Part shown: positions 33,392-42,088 of the stretch, piece after piece
Layout: the number at the start of each line of letters is the position of its first letter
Position numbering within the stretch: position 1 is the first letter of the stretch
Assembly (NCBI GenBank): GCA_900769875.1
Contig: CAAGII010000182.1
Coordinates: 27,018 to 91,017 of the forward strand
DNA from: Clostridia bacterium
Lineage (GTDB): Bacteria; Bacillota; Clostridia; Christensenellales; Aristaeellaceae
Direction of reading: 5' to 3'
Length of the DNA stretch: 64,000 bases
The notes under the pieces: generated by a model
The model's database searches: none
What the model was told of the DNA's origin: nothing
The model's input: only the letters and a program-made list of their open reading frames with translations
Made by a program: the position numbers and the translations under genes

Positions 33392-34319
33392 GATTCCGAA
33401 CCGGCAGGCCATCTGCGATGTGCTGATGCAGAAGGCCGCGACTGACCGCGATATCGTGGTGTTGTGCAGCGACTCGCGCGGCAGCGCTTCCCTGACGCCC
33501 TTTGCCGATGCGTTCCCGGCGCAGTTTGTCGAGGTCGGCATTGCGGAGCAGAACCTTGTCAGCATTGCCGCCGGGCTTGCCAAGTGTGGCAAGAAGTCCT
33601 TCGCCGCCTCGCCCGCATGCTTTCTTTCCACGCGCAGCTATGAGCAGTGCAAGGTGGATGTGGCCTATTCGGGCACCAATGTGAAGCTCATCGGCATCAG
33701 CGGCGGCGTAAGCTACGGCGCGCTCGGCATGAGCCATCATTCCGCGCAGGATATCGCCGCCATGTCCGCCATTCCTGGAATGCGCGTGTACCTGCCGAGC
33801 GACCGGCATCAGACGGCAAAGCTCATCGAAAGCCTCCTGCAGGACAGTAAGCCTGCCTATATCCGTGTGGGACGAAATCCCGTGGAGGATATTTACTCAG
33901 AGGAGAGTACACCCTTTGAGCTTGATTGCGCGACCGTGCTTCGCGAGGGCGGCGACGTGGCGATCATCGCGTGCGGCGAGATGGTGCGCCCCGCCATGCT
34001 CGCGTCCGACATCCTTGCGGCAGAGGGAATCGCATCGACTGTGCTGGACATGTACTGTGTCAAGCCGCTCGATCAGGCGGCGGTCATCCGCGCGGCCGAA
34101 AAGGCAAGGCTTGTGGTCACGGTGGAGGAGCATGCGCCCTTTGGCGGTCTGGGCTCGATGGTCGCGCAGGTAGTGGGCGCGCATTGTCCGCGCCGTGTCA
34201 TCAATCTCTCGCTGCCGGACAGCCCGGTGGTCACCGGCACCTCGCAGGAGGTCTTTGATACCTACGGCCTGAACGCGGAGGGCATTGCCGATACCGTGCG
34301 CAGGCAGCTGGCGCTGTGA
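33384..34319 (+). CDS. Transketolase C-terminal subunit, locus-specific copy (apulose-4-phosphate transketolase B-like)
   Basis: 311 residues: pyrimidine-binding domain and C-terminal transketolase domain. The catalytic glutamate that activates ThDP is in 'VEVGIAEQNLVSIAAGLA' near residue 50. 'GVSYGALGMSHHSAQDIA' near 110 and 'YCVKPLDQ' near 225 are family blocks. It overlaps the N-subunit gene by 8 bp, so the two are made in equal amounts and should form an alpha2beta2 enzyme. Together they transfer a two-carbon ketol unit, or in AptAB-type enzymes convert a branched ketose phosphate to dihydroxyacetone phosphate and xylulose 5-phosphate. Confidence 0.85.
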   Translation: MNKIPNRQAICDVLMQKAATDRDIVVLCSDSRGSASLTPFADAFPAQFVEVGIAEQNLVSIAAGLAKCGKKSFAASPACFLSTRSYEQCKVDVAYSGTNVKLIGISGGVSYGALGMSHHSAQDIAAMSAIPGMRVYLPSDRHQTAKLIESLLQDSKPAYIRVGRNPVEDIYSEESTPFELDCATVLREGGDVAIIACGEMVRPAMLASDILAAEGIASTVLDMYCVKPLDQAAVIRAAEKARLVVTVEEHAPFGGLGSMVAQVVGAHCPRRVINLSLPDSPVVTGTSQEVFDTYGLNAEGIADTVRRQLAL

Positions 34320-34327
34320 GGTGCGAT

Positions 34328-35797
34328 ATGGCAGAGTATATCATCGGTATCGATCAAAGCACACAGGGTACCAAGGTGATGCTCTTTGACAAAACGGGCG
34401 TGATGAAGCTGCGTGTGGACAAGTCCCACGCGCAGCTCATCAACGACCAGGGCTGGGTGGAGCATGACCCGGATGAAATCTATCAGAACCTGATCGCGCT
34501 TGTGCGTCAGCTGCTCGAGACATCCGGCATTGACGGAAACGACGTGGCGGCGGTTGGCATCAGCAACCAGCGTGAAACGGCGCTCGCATGGGAAAAGGCC
34601 ACCGGCAGGAAGGTGCACAATGCCATTGTGTGGCAGTGCGCGCGTGGACAGGCGATCTGCGACCGGCTTGCCTCGCGCGGGGTTTCGGAGCGCGTGCGCG
34701 AAAAGACGGGTCTGCGCCTTTCGCCCTACTTCTCGGCGGCAAAGCTTGCGTGGCTGATGGAGAACGTCCCGGGTCTGCGCGCATGCGCCGAAAAGGGAGA
34801 GATCGCCTGCGGCACCATGGATAGCTACCTTGTGCATCGCCTGACTGGCGGCGTCTGCCGAACGGACTATTCCAACGCCTCCAGAACGCAGCTGTTCAAC
34901 ATCCGCACCCTCAGGTGGGACGAGGAGCTGCTTGCCATGTTCGGGATTCCCGCCTGCTGCATGGGCGAGGTGACGGACTCCGACGGCCTGTTTGGCGACA
35001 CGGATTTCGAGGGGCTTCTTCCACGCCGCGTTCCGATCCATGGCGTGATGGGCGATTCCCATGGCGCGCTGTTCGGGCAGGGCTGTCTCAGGCGCGGCAT
35101 GATGAAAACCACCTATGGCACCGGATCGTCCATCATGATGAACATTGGCGATGAGCCTGTGTTTTCAGGGCTTGGGCTGGTGACATCGCTCGCGTGGAAA
35201 ACCGGCGGCAGGGTGCAGTATGTGCTGGAAGGCAACATCAACTATACAGGAGCGGTCATTTCATGGCTGAAGGACGACGTGAAGCTGCTTTCATCCTCTG
35301 CGGAGTCCGAGGCGCTGGCCATGTCCGCCAATCCGGCTGACCGCACCTATCTTGTGCCTGCCTTCAGCGGCCTTGGCGCGCCCTACTGGCGTGGAGACGT
35401 CAGCGCCGCCATGATCGGCATGAGCCGCACCACGGGCCGGGCGGAGATTGTTCGCGCCGGACTTGAGTGCATCGCGTATCAGATCACCGACATTGTTCGT
35501 TTGATGCAGCAGGAAGCCGCGATTGAAAAAATTGAGCTTCGTGTGGACGGCGGTCCGACGCGCAACCGCTGGCTGATGCAGTTCCAGAGCGATATCACGC
35601 GCTGCCCGGTGCTTGTGCCTGCGGCGGAGGAGCTATCCGGCATCGGGGCGGCCTACGCGGCGGGACTTGGCTGCGGGCTCTATACCGACAACGTTTTTGA
35701 GGGCATGCGCTATACGTCCTTTGCGCCTGAAATGACGCAGGAGGAGCGTGCGCGCCGTTACGGCGGTTGGCAGGCAGCCGTGAAGCGCGTGCTGTAA
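34328..35797 (+). CDS. FGGY-family carbohydrate kinase
   Basis: 489 residues in the two-domain FGGY fold. 'YIIGIDQSTQGTKVMLFD' at residue 4 is the N-terminal phosphate block; 'ISNQRETALAWEKATG' near 80 resembles glycerol kinase. 'VMGDSHGALFGQG' near 242 holds the catalytic aspartate and 'KTTYGTGSSIMMNIG' near 262 the ATP site; 'LRVDGGPTRNRWLMQFQSDI' near 403 closes the family pattern. Overall closest in feel to glycerol kinase, but its place directly after the split transketolase and the isomerase points to a ketose such as apulose, xylulose or rhamnulose. Start at 34328, 8 bp after the transketolase stop. Confidence 0.88.
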   Translation: MAEYIIGIDQSTQGTKVMLFDKTGVMKLRVDKSHAQLINDQGWVEHDPDEIYQNLIALVRQLLETSGIDGNDVAAVGISNQRETALAWEKATGRKVHNAIVWQCARGQAICDRLASRGVSERVREKTGLRLSPYFSAAKLAWLMENVPGLRACAEKGEIACGTMDSYLVHRLTGGVCRTDYSNASRTQLFNIRTLRWDEELLAMFGIPACCMGEVTDSDGLFGDTDFEGLLPRRVPIHGVMGDSHGALFGQGCLRRGMMKTTYGTGSSIMMNIGDEPVFSGLGLVTSLAWKTGGRVQYVLEGNINYTGAVISWLKDDVKLLSSSAESEALAMSANPADRTYLVPAFSGLGAPYWRGDVSAAMIGMSRTTGRAEIVRAGLECIAYQITDIVRLMQQEAAIEKIELRVDGGPTRNRWLMQFQSDITRCPVLVPAAEELSGIGAAYAAGLGCGLYTDNVFEGMRYTSFAPEMTQEERARRYGGWQAAVKRVL

Positions 35798-35813
35798 CAC
35801 AGGAAAAGAGGCG

Positions 35814-36686
35814 ATGTATATGCCGCAGTGCAATGCGATCGCAATGACCCGCGCTGCCCGCGAGGGCGGCTATGCGGTGGGGCAGTTCAATTTGAATAAC
35901 CTTGACAGCATCCGCGTCTTTCTGCTCTCTGCACAGGAGCTGCGTTCGCCGCTGATGCTCGGCGTATCCGCCGGTGTGGCGAAGCGAATGGGCGGCTATG
36001 CGACCATCGCGGCGACGGTGCGGGAAATGGTGCGCTATTTCGGCGTCACCGTTCCCGTCTGTCTGCATGCTGACCACAGCACCCTGGAGGAGGCAATGGA
36101 AGCGGCGCGGAGCGGCTTTGACTCGGTCATGTTCGACGGCAGCCAGCTGACCATCGAGGACAATCTGTGTAGCACACGCATGCTGGTGGATTATGCGCAC
36201 GCGAGAGGCATTTCCGTGGAGGCGGAGGTCGGCGCTGTGGCGGGCGAGGAGGATGGACGTTCCTCACGCGGCGAGGTGGCTGATCCGGAGGCATGCGTGC
36301 GCATCGCTTCCCTCGGCGTGGATTTGCTGGCGGCGGGCTTTGGCAATGTGCACGGCGTGTATCCGCCGGATTGGCAGGGGCTTGATTTTGATACGCTCGC
36401 GCGGATCAGGACGGCCGTTGATCCGCTGCCGCTCGTGCTGCACGGCGGAAGCGGCATACCGGATACGATGATACGGGAAGCCATTGAGCAGGGCATCTGC
36501 AAAATCAACGTGAATACCGAATGCCGCATTGCTTTTGATGATGCGACCCGCGCCTTCATCGAAAGCGGCGGCGACAGACAGGATCGCAATCATGTGCAGC
36601 TCATGGCCATGCAGCCGGGGCTTCGCGCTGTTGGCGAAGTATGCAAATCGAAAATGCGGCTGTTTGGCTGTGCAGGCAGAGCATGA
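35814..36686 (+). CDS. Class II ketose-bisphosphate aldolase
   Basis: 290 residues, TIM barrel. Zinc ligands are visible in 'PVCLHADHST' near residue 84, 'GFGNVHGVYPPDW' near 178 and 'PLVLHGGSGIP' near 206; 'VEAEVGAVAGEED' near 135 and the phosphate-binding 'KINVNTECR' near 230 are also conserved. The family includes fructose-, tagatose- and other ketose-(bis)phosphate aldolases. Here it likely splits a ketose phosphate released by the kinase, giving dihydroxyacetone phosphate plus an aldehyde. A second ATG at 35820 is possible as start; GAGG at 35808-35811 sits nearer the usual distance to that one. Confidence 0.88.
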   Translation: MYMPQCNAIAMTRAAREGGYAVGQFNLNNLDSIRVFLLSAQELRSPLMLGVSAGVAKRMGGYATIAATVREMVRYFGVTVPVCLHADHSTLEEAMEAARSGFDSVMFDGSQLTIEDNLCSTRMLVDYAHARGISVEAEVGAVAGEEDGRSSRGEVADPEACVRIASLGVDLLAAGFGNVHGVYPPDWQGLDFDTLARIRTAVDPLPLVLHGGSGIPDTMIREAIEQGICKINVNTECRIAFDDATRAFIESGGDRQDRNHVQLMAMQPGLRAVGEVCKSKMRLFGCAGRA

Positions 36687-36698
36687 GAGGAGGAGATC

Positions 36699-38228
36699 AT
36701 GACGGAGCAGCGTTTGATCCATCAGATGGCGTCTGTGGAGCGCTGGTGCGTGTGGCAGTGTGCGCTGAAGGGGCCGGAGAGCGGCAATCCCTTCACTGAC
36801 CATACTGTGCGCGCGTTCTTTGCGCATCCATGCGAAAGCAAAGCGGTGGACGGCTATTATGACGGAGACGGCGTGTACCGGGTATCCTTCATGCCGTCGT
36901 TTGAAGGCGTGTATACCTATGCCCTGACAGCGGATTTCCTGCAGGAAACGCTTCACGGCAGCTTCACGGTCACCCCCGCGCGGGAGGGCAATCACGGCCC
37001 TGTGCGTGTGGCGGCGCAGTATCATTTCGCCTACGAGGATGGTACGCCGTATCATTCGGTGGGCACGACCTGCTATGTATGGACGCACCAGTCCGATGAA
37101 ATGATCGCGCAGACGCTGGAAACGCTTGCTTCCAGCTGCTTTAACAAGATCCGCTTCTGCGTGATGCCCAAGCACTACGATTACAACCTCGGTGAGCCGC
37201 GATCCTATCCCTTTGAAGGCACGCCGATGGATTCCTCAGTGCTGACAAAAGAAAACTTCTGGCGGTATACAGGCAGGGCGGAGGGCAATCACTGGGATTT
37301 GACGCGCTTTGATCCCCGGCACTTCCGTCATCTGGAAAAGTGTATCGCGGCGCTGTGCGCTTTGGGGATTGAAGCGGATATCATCCTCCTGCATCCGTAT
37401 GACCGCTGGGGCTTCTCCTGCATGACGCGGGAGGAGGATGAGCGTTACATCCGCTATTGTGTGGCACGGTTTGCAGCGTATCGCAATGTATGGTGGTCGT
37501 TGGCCAATGAATACGATCTGATGCCCAAATCCATCGCGGACTGGGAACATATCGCTGCCACCATCTGCGCGTGCGATCCCTACCAGCATCTGCGTTCCAT
37601 CCACAACTGCGTGCCGCACTACGATTACACCCGGCCGTGGGTCACGCATTGCAGCATCCAGCGGCAGGATCTGTACAAAACGGGCGAGCTGGTCAACCAA
37701 TGGCGCGAACGCTACCGCAAGCCGGTTGTCATGGACGAGATTGCCTATGAGGGCAATATTCAGCATGGCTGGGGCAACATCACGGGCGAGGAAATGACAC
37801 GCCGCTGCTGGGAAACCGCTTTGCGCGGCGGCTATCCCGGACACGGCGAAACCGTGCTGAACGACACAGGGTATCTGTGGTGGTCGCACGGCGGCAGGCT
37901 GTACGGCGAGAGTGAAAGGCGGCTTGCCTTCCTGCTGGACGTGATGAAGCAGACGCCGGGCTACGGCCTGAGGCTTTCTCCAAGCTGTGGCTGGGACGAG
38001 GTACACGCCGTACCGCAGACGGGCAGCGGCTATCATCTGTACTACTACAGCTTCATGCGGCCATCCTTCCGCGAGTTCCATTTCGCGGAGGATGAGCACT
38101 ATGAGGTAACGGTGCTGGATACATGGGCGATGACGCGCGAGGTACGCGGCGTTTGCAGCGGTCACTTTACTGTGAAGCTGCCCGCGAAACAGTACATGGC
38201 GATTCAGCTCGTGCGCGTGGAGGAATGA
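36699..38228 (+). CDS. DUF5060/DUF4038 (apiosidase-like, GH140-related) glycoside hydrolase
   Basis: 509 residues. An N-terminal beta domain (DUF5060-like: 'FFAHPCESKAVDGYYDGDGV' near 40, then 'RVSFMPSFEGVYTY') leads into a TIM barrel of the DUF4038 'apiosidase-like' type: 'YHSVGTTCYVWTHQ' near 120. The probable acid/base glutamate is in 'WWSLANEYDLMP' near 268 and the nucleophile in 'PVVMDEIAYEGN' near 346. The C-terminal ~90 residues form a beta domain (DUF5605-like). GH140 in this clan removes D-apiose from rhamnogalacturonan II, though relatives have other activities. No signal peptide. Last gene of the rightward operon; an intrinsic terminator follows. Confidence 0.7.
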   Translation: MTEQRLIHQMASVERWCVWQCALKGPESGNPFTDHTVRAFFAHPCESKAVDGYYDGDGVYRVSFMPSFEGVYTYALTADFLQETLHGSFTVTPAREGNHGPVRVAAQYHFAYEDGTPYHSVGTTCYVWTHQSDEMIAQTLETLASSCFNKIRFCVMPKHYDYNLGEPRSYPFEGTPMDSSVLTKENFWRYTGRAEGNHWDLTRFDPRHFRHLEKCIAALCALGIEADIILLHPYDRWGFSCMTREEDERYIRYCVARFAAYRNVWWSLANEYDLMPKSIADWEHIAATICACDPYQHLRSIHNCVPHYDYTRPWVTHCSIQRQDLYKTGELVNQWRERYRKPVVMDEIAYEGNIQHGWGNITGEEMTRRCWETALRGGYPGHGETVLNDTGYLWWSHGGRLYGESERRLAFLLDVMKQTPGYGLRLSPSCGWDEVHAVPQTGSGYHLYYYSFMRPSFREFHFAEDEHYEVTVLDTWAMTREVRGVCSGHFTVKLPAKQYMAIQLVRVEE

Positions 38229-38238
38229 TCCGGCTTTG

Positions 38239-38261
38239 GGAGCGCTTCGGCGCTCCTTTTT
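38239..38261 (+). terminator. Intrinsic terminator of the 15-gene glycan operon
   Basis: GGAGCGC (38239-38245), TTCG loop, GCGCTCC (38250-38256), then TTTTT. Textbook structure 10 bp after the GH140-like stop. Confidence 0.9.
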
Positions 38262-38284
38262 GCTGCATTTTGGTCCATTCGCCC

Positions 38285-38313
38285 TTGACAAATCTGTCGG
38301 AATGTGGTACTTT
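38285..38313 (+). promoter_or_regulatory. Promoter of the acyl-CoA synthetase / IorAB operon
   Basis: TTGACA at 38285-38290 and TACTTT at 38308-38313 with a 17-bp spacer, directly after the terminator, about 70 bp before the first gene. Confidence 0.65.
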
Positions 38314-38385
38314 GATACGTGAAAGCGTCGAATTGTAAAAGTGCAAAGCAGCCAACTGCTTCGCCTTACGAAAGGATGTACCGAT

Positions 38386-40020
38386 ATGCCCGTCATTGAT
38401 TTTCTTGAAAGGAACGCTCTGCGGCACCCAGACGAGGTGGCGCTGGTGGAGCTGAATCCGACACAGGCCGATACGCACCGCAAGACATGGAAGGAGTACG
38501 ACCTCATCGAGGCTAACCGCTTCCAGCCCTACCGCCGGGAGATCACCTGGCGCGTGTTCGATGAAAAGGCGAACCGCTGCGCCAACATGCTCATCGAGCT
38601 GGGCATCCGCAAGGGCGACAAGGTCGCAATCCTGATGTACAACTGCATCGAGTGGCTGCCGATTTATTTCGGCGTGCTCAAGGCTGGCGCTGTGGCGGTG
38701 CCCTTCAACTTCCGTTACGACGCGGAGGAAATCGCCTACTGCACTGAGCTTGCGGATGTGAACATCCTCATCTTCGGGCCGGAGTTCATCGGGCGTCTTG
38801 AGCAGAACGCCGAGCGCCTCTGCCGCGGCAGACTGCTCATCTTCGTAGGCGACAACTGCCCCGCCTTTGCCGAAAGCTATCATGTGCTGACGGCCAACTG
38901 CTCCAGCAAGGTGCCGGATGTGAACATCACCGATGAGGACGACGGCGCGATCTACTTCTCCTCCGGTACAACCGGCTTCCCCAAGGCGATCCTGCACAAG
39001 CATCAGAGCCTGACGCAGGCTGCCGAGATGGAGGCCATCCATCATCATACCACGAAGGACGATGTGTTCCTGTGCATTCCGCCCCTGTATCACACCGGCG
39101 CAAAGTTCCATTGGATGGGCTCGCTGGTCTCTTGCAGCAAGGCGGTGCTGCTCAAGGGCGCGACTCCGAAGATCATTCTGGACGCTGTTTCGCAGGAGCA
39201 ATGCACCATTGTGTGGCTGCTTGTGCCGTGGGCGCAGGATATTCTGGACGCGCTCGACCATGGCGATCTGAAGAAGGAGGACTTCAAGCTCGATCAGTGG
39301 CGGCTGATGCACATCGGCGCGCAGCCTGTGCCGCCCAGCCTCATTCGCCGCTGGAAGGAGTATTTCCCGAACCATGCCTATGACACCAACTATGGTCTGT
39401 CCGAATCCACCGGCCCCGGCTGCGTGCATCTGGGCATGGAGAACATCCACAAGGTTGGTGCCATCGGCGTACCGGGCTATCGCTGGATGTGCAAGATCAT
39501 CGACGAGAACGGTCGTGAGGTCAAACAGGGCGAGGTCGGCGAGCTGTGCGTGAAGGGTCCGGGCGTGATGACCTGCTACTACAACAACCCCGAGGCGACG
39601 GCGGAAACACTGCATGACGGCTGGCTCCTGACCGGCGATATGGCGCGGCAGGATGAGGACGGCTTCTACTTCTTGGTTGACCGCAAAAAGGACGTGATCG
39701 TCAGCGGCGGCGAAAACATCTATCCCGTGCAGATCGAGGATTTCCTGCGCAAGCATCCCAAAATCAAGGATGTGGCAGTGATTGGCATCGCGGACAAGCG
39801 TCTTGGCGAAAAGGCAGCCGCCATTGTGGAGGTTAAGCCGGATATGACGCTGACGCAGGAGGAGCTGGACGCCTTCTGCATGGAGCTGCCGCGCTACAAG
39901 CGCCCGAAGGAGTACATATTCGCGTCCGTACCGCGCAACGCGACGGGCAAGATCGAGAAACCCCTGCTGCGCAAGCGCTACGGCGCGGAGAATCTGGTCG
40001 CCAGGGAGAACATGAGCTGA
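38386..40020 (+). CDS. AMP-forming acyl-CoA synthetase (aryl/acyl acid-CoA ligase)
   Basis: 544 residues of the ANL adenylate-forming superfamily. The P-loop motif is 'YFSSGTTGFPKAILHKH' near residue 190; 'TNYGLSESTGPGCV' near 335 is the adenine-binding block. 'LTGDMARQDEDGFYFLVDRKKD' spans the hinge near 420 and 'SGGENIYPVQIED' follows. The thioester lysine is in 'NATGKIEKPLLRKRY' near 527. Start at 38386, with AAAGGATG upstream. It activates a carboxylic acid to its CoA thioester with ATP. Because it is the first gene of an operon with IorAB, an arylacetate (indoleacetate, phenylacetate) is the likely substrate; this is inference. Confidence 0.85.
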   Translation: MPVIDFLERNALRHPDEVALVELNPTQADTHRKTWKEYDLIEANRFQPYRREITWRVFDEKANRCANMLIELGIRKGDKVAILMYNCIEWLPIYFGVLKAGAVAVPFNFRYDAEEIAYCTELADVNILIFGPEFIGRLEQNAERLCRGRLLIFVGDNCPAFAESYHVLTANCSSKVPDVNITDEDDGAIYFSSGTTGFPKAILHKHQSLTQAAEMEAIHHHTTKDDVFLCIPPLYHTGAKFHWMGSLVSCSKAVLLKGATPKIILDAVSQEQCTIVWLLVPWAQDILDALDHGDLKKEDFKLDQWRLMHIGAQPVPPSLIRRWKEYFPNHAYDTNYGLSESTGPGCVHLGMENIHKVGAIGVPGYRWMCKIIDENGREVKQGEVGELCVKGPGVMTCYYNNPEATAETLHDGWLLTGDMARQDEDGFYFLVDRKKDVIVSGGENIYPVQIEDFLRKHPKIKDVAVIGIADKRLGEKAAAIVEVKPDMTLTQEELDAFCMELPRYKRPKEYIFASVPRNATGKIEKPLLRKRYGAENLVARENMS

Positions 40021-40038
40021 CGGCGTGGGAGGAATAGC

Positions 40039-40353
40039 ATGCCAAGAATCATCAAAAAGGAACGCCTGACCGCCATGTACGAGGCGATTGTCAGCCTGCG
40101 CACGGTAGAGGAATGCCAGCGCTTCTTTGAGGATCTGTGCTCCGCGACTGAGCTATCCGCCATGGAGCAGCGCTACGCGGTGGCTGAGCTTTTGATGCAG
40201 GACAGGGTATATCTGGATATCCTGCAAAAGACCAATGCCAGCACATCCACCATCAGCAGGGTCAAGCGCGCGCTGTACGGCAGCACCGGCGGACTGGCGG
40301 AGGCGATGGAGCGCGTTCGCAATCAGGCAGAGCATGCGGAGGAGAAATCATGA
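40039..40353 (+). CDS. YerC/YecD-type TrpR-superfamily DNA-binding protein
   Basis: 104 residues. The Trp-repressor-like fold is seen in 'FFEDLCSATELSAMEQRYAVAELL' (in two helices near residues 30-52) and a helix-turn-helix 'NASTSTISRVKRALYG' near 66-81, the hallmark of the family. YerC proteins are short all-helical DNA-binding proteins related to TrpR whose ligand is unsettled. Here the gene lies inside an operon for aromatic acid metabolism, so sensing tryptophan or an indole compound is an attractive guess. The last codons overlap the iorA start by four bases (ATGA). Confidence 0.85.
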   Translation: MPRIIKKERLTAMYEAIVSLRTVEECQRFFEDLCSATELSAMEQRYAVAELLMQDRVYLDILQKTNASTSTISRVKRALYGSTGGLAEAMERVRNQAEHAEEKS

Positions 40354-42080
40354 AGGCTGAACTGATGCTCGGCAACAAGGCTGTTGCGCGAGGCATGTAT
40401 GAGGCGGACTGCAGAGTGATATCCAGCTATCCGGGAACGCCAAGCACGGAAATCACCGAGGAAGCCGCCCTGTATCCCGAAATCTATTGCGAGTGGGCGC
40501 CCAATGAAAAGGTGGCGCTGGAGGTGGCGCACGGCGCGACCCTTGGCGGAAGAAGAAGCGCATGCGCCATGAAGCACGTGGGTCTCAATGTCGCGGCTGA
40601 TCCGCTCTTTACCATCTCCTATCAGGGCGTGAACGCGGGACTTGTGGTGTGCGTGGCGGATGACCCCGGTATGCACTCCTCGCAGAACGAGCAGGACTCC
40701 CGCCACTATGCGATGGCTGCGAAGGTTCCGATGCTGGAGCCCTCGGACTCGGAGGAGGCGCGCGTGTTCACCAGGCGCGCGTTCGAGCTGTCTGAGCAGT
40801 TCAATACCCCGGTGTTCATCCGCATGTGCACGCGTGTGGCGCATTCGCAGAGCGTGGTGCATCCGGGCGAGCGAAAGGAGATCGCGCAGGTTCCCTATGT
40901 GAAGGATCCCGCGAAGGTGATGATGACCGTTAACTCCCGCAACGCGCATGTCCGTGTCGAGAAGCGCACATGCGACCTTGTTGCCTTTGCGGAGCATTGC
41001 GATCTGAACCGCGTGGAGATGAGGGAGGACACCTCCCTTGGCATCATCACCTCGTCCACAAGCTACCAGTATGCGCGCGAGGTCTTTGGCGACAGGGTAT
41101 GCGTGCTGAAGCTGGGCATGATCTGGCCCATGCCGGAGCAGCTGCTGCGCGATTTTGCCGCAAAGGTGGAGCGCGTGGTGGTGCTGGAGGAGCTGGACCC
41201 GTTCATCGAGCTGCATTGCAGGCAGCTGGGCATTCAGGTCGAGGGTAAGGATCGCTTCCCGATCTGCGGCGAGCTGAGCCAGAACACCGTGCGTACCTGC
41301 ATGGGGCTTCCAAAGCCGGAGGGCGTTTGCATCAGCGAGGACATCCCCGTCCGTCCGCCGGTGATGTGCGCGGGCTGCCCGCACCGCGGCATCTTCTATG
41401 TACTGAAGAAGAACCGCTGCATGGTGTATGGCGATATCGGCTGCTACACCCTGGGCGCGATTGCTCCGCTCAACAGCATGGATCTGAACGTGTGCATGGG
41501 TGCAAGTTGTTCGGGTCTCCATGGCTTCAACCTTGCCATGGGCGAGGAGGGCGAAAGGCACAGCGTCGGTGTGATCGGAGATTCCACCTTCATCCATTCG
41601 GGCATGACGGGCATCTGCGATATTGCCTACAACATGACCAATTCGACGATCATCATCCTTGACAACTCCATCACCGGCATGACGGGGCATCAGCAGAATC
41701 CCACCACCGGCAAGAACCTGCGCGGCGAACCCGCCGGCAAGGTGAATCTGGAAGCGCTGTGTCACGCGCTGGGCTTTAGCCGCGTGACGGTGGTGGATCC
41801 CTACGATCTGCGTGAGGTCGACCGTGTGCTGAAGGAGGAGCTTGCCGCTGCCGAGCCGTCCATCATCATCAGCCGCAGACCCTGCGTGATGATCAAGGGC
41901 ACGGTGCATCAGCCGCCCATACAGCCAAAAACGGAGAAGTGCGTCGGCTGCAAGGCATGCATGCAGATCGGCTGTCCTGCCATCTCTGTGCGCGAGGGCA
42001 AGGTGCAGGTGGATGCGACGCAGTGCATAGGCTGCAGGGTGTGCGCACAGATGTGCCGCTTTGGCGTGCTGGATCAGTGA
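40350..42080 (+). CDS. iorA: Indolepyruvate ferredoxin oxidoreductase, alpha subunit
   Basis: 576 residues. The N-terminal pyrimidine domain starts 'LMLGNKAVARGMYEADCRVISSYPGTP' (seen in pieces), typical of IorA. The ThDP/Mg site is 'VIGDSTFIHSGMTG' near 410 with 'LDNSITGMTGHQQNP' near 440. The C-terminus carries a 2[4Fe-4S] ferredoxin domain: 'CVGCKACMQIGCP' near 531 and 'CIGCRVCAQMC' near 558. With IorB it oxidatively decarboxylates arylpyruvates to aryl-acetyl-CoA, reducing ferredoxin, or runs in reverse to carboxylate aryl-acetyl-CoA. All expected cofactor residues are present. Confidence 0.95.
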   Translation: MKAELMLGNKAVARGMYEADCRVISSYPGTPSTEITEEAALYPEIYCEWAPNEKVALEVAHGATLGGRRSACAMKHVGLNVAADPLFTISYQGVNAGLVVCVADDPGMHSSQNEQDSRHYAMAAKVPMLEPSDSEEARVFTRRAFELSEQFNTPVFIRMCTRVAHSQSVVHPGERKEIAQVPYVKDPAKVMMTVNSRNAHVRVEKRTCDLVAFAEHCDLNRVEMREDTSLGIITSSTSYQYAREVFGDRVCVLKLGMIWPMPEQLLRDFAAKVERVVVLEELDPFIELHCRQLGIQVEGKDRFPICGELSQNTVRTCMGLPKPEGVCISEDIPVRPPVMCAGCPHRGIFYVLKKNRCMVYGDIGCYTLGAIAPLNSMDLNVCMGASCSGLHGFNLAMGEEGERHSVGVIGDSTFIHSGMTGICDIAYNMTNSTIIILDNSITGMTGHQQNPTTGKNLRGEPAGKVNLEALCHALGFSRVTVVDPYDLREVDRVLKEELAAAEPSIIISRRPCVMIKGTVHQPPIQPKTEKCVGCKACMQIGCPAISVREGKVQVDATQCIGCRVCAQMCRFGVLDQ

Positions 42081-42088
42081 GGTGTGTT

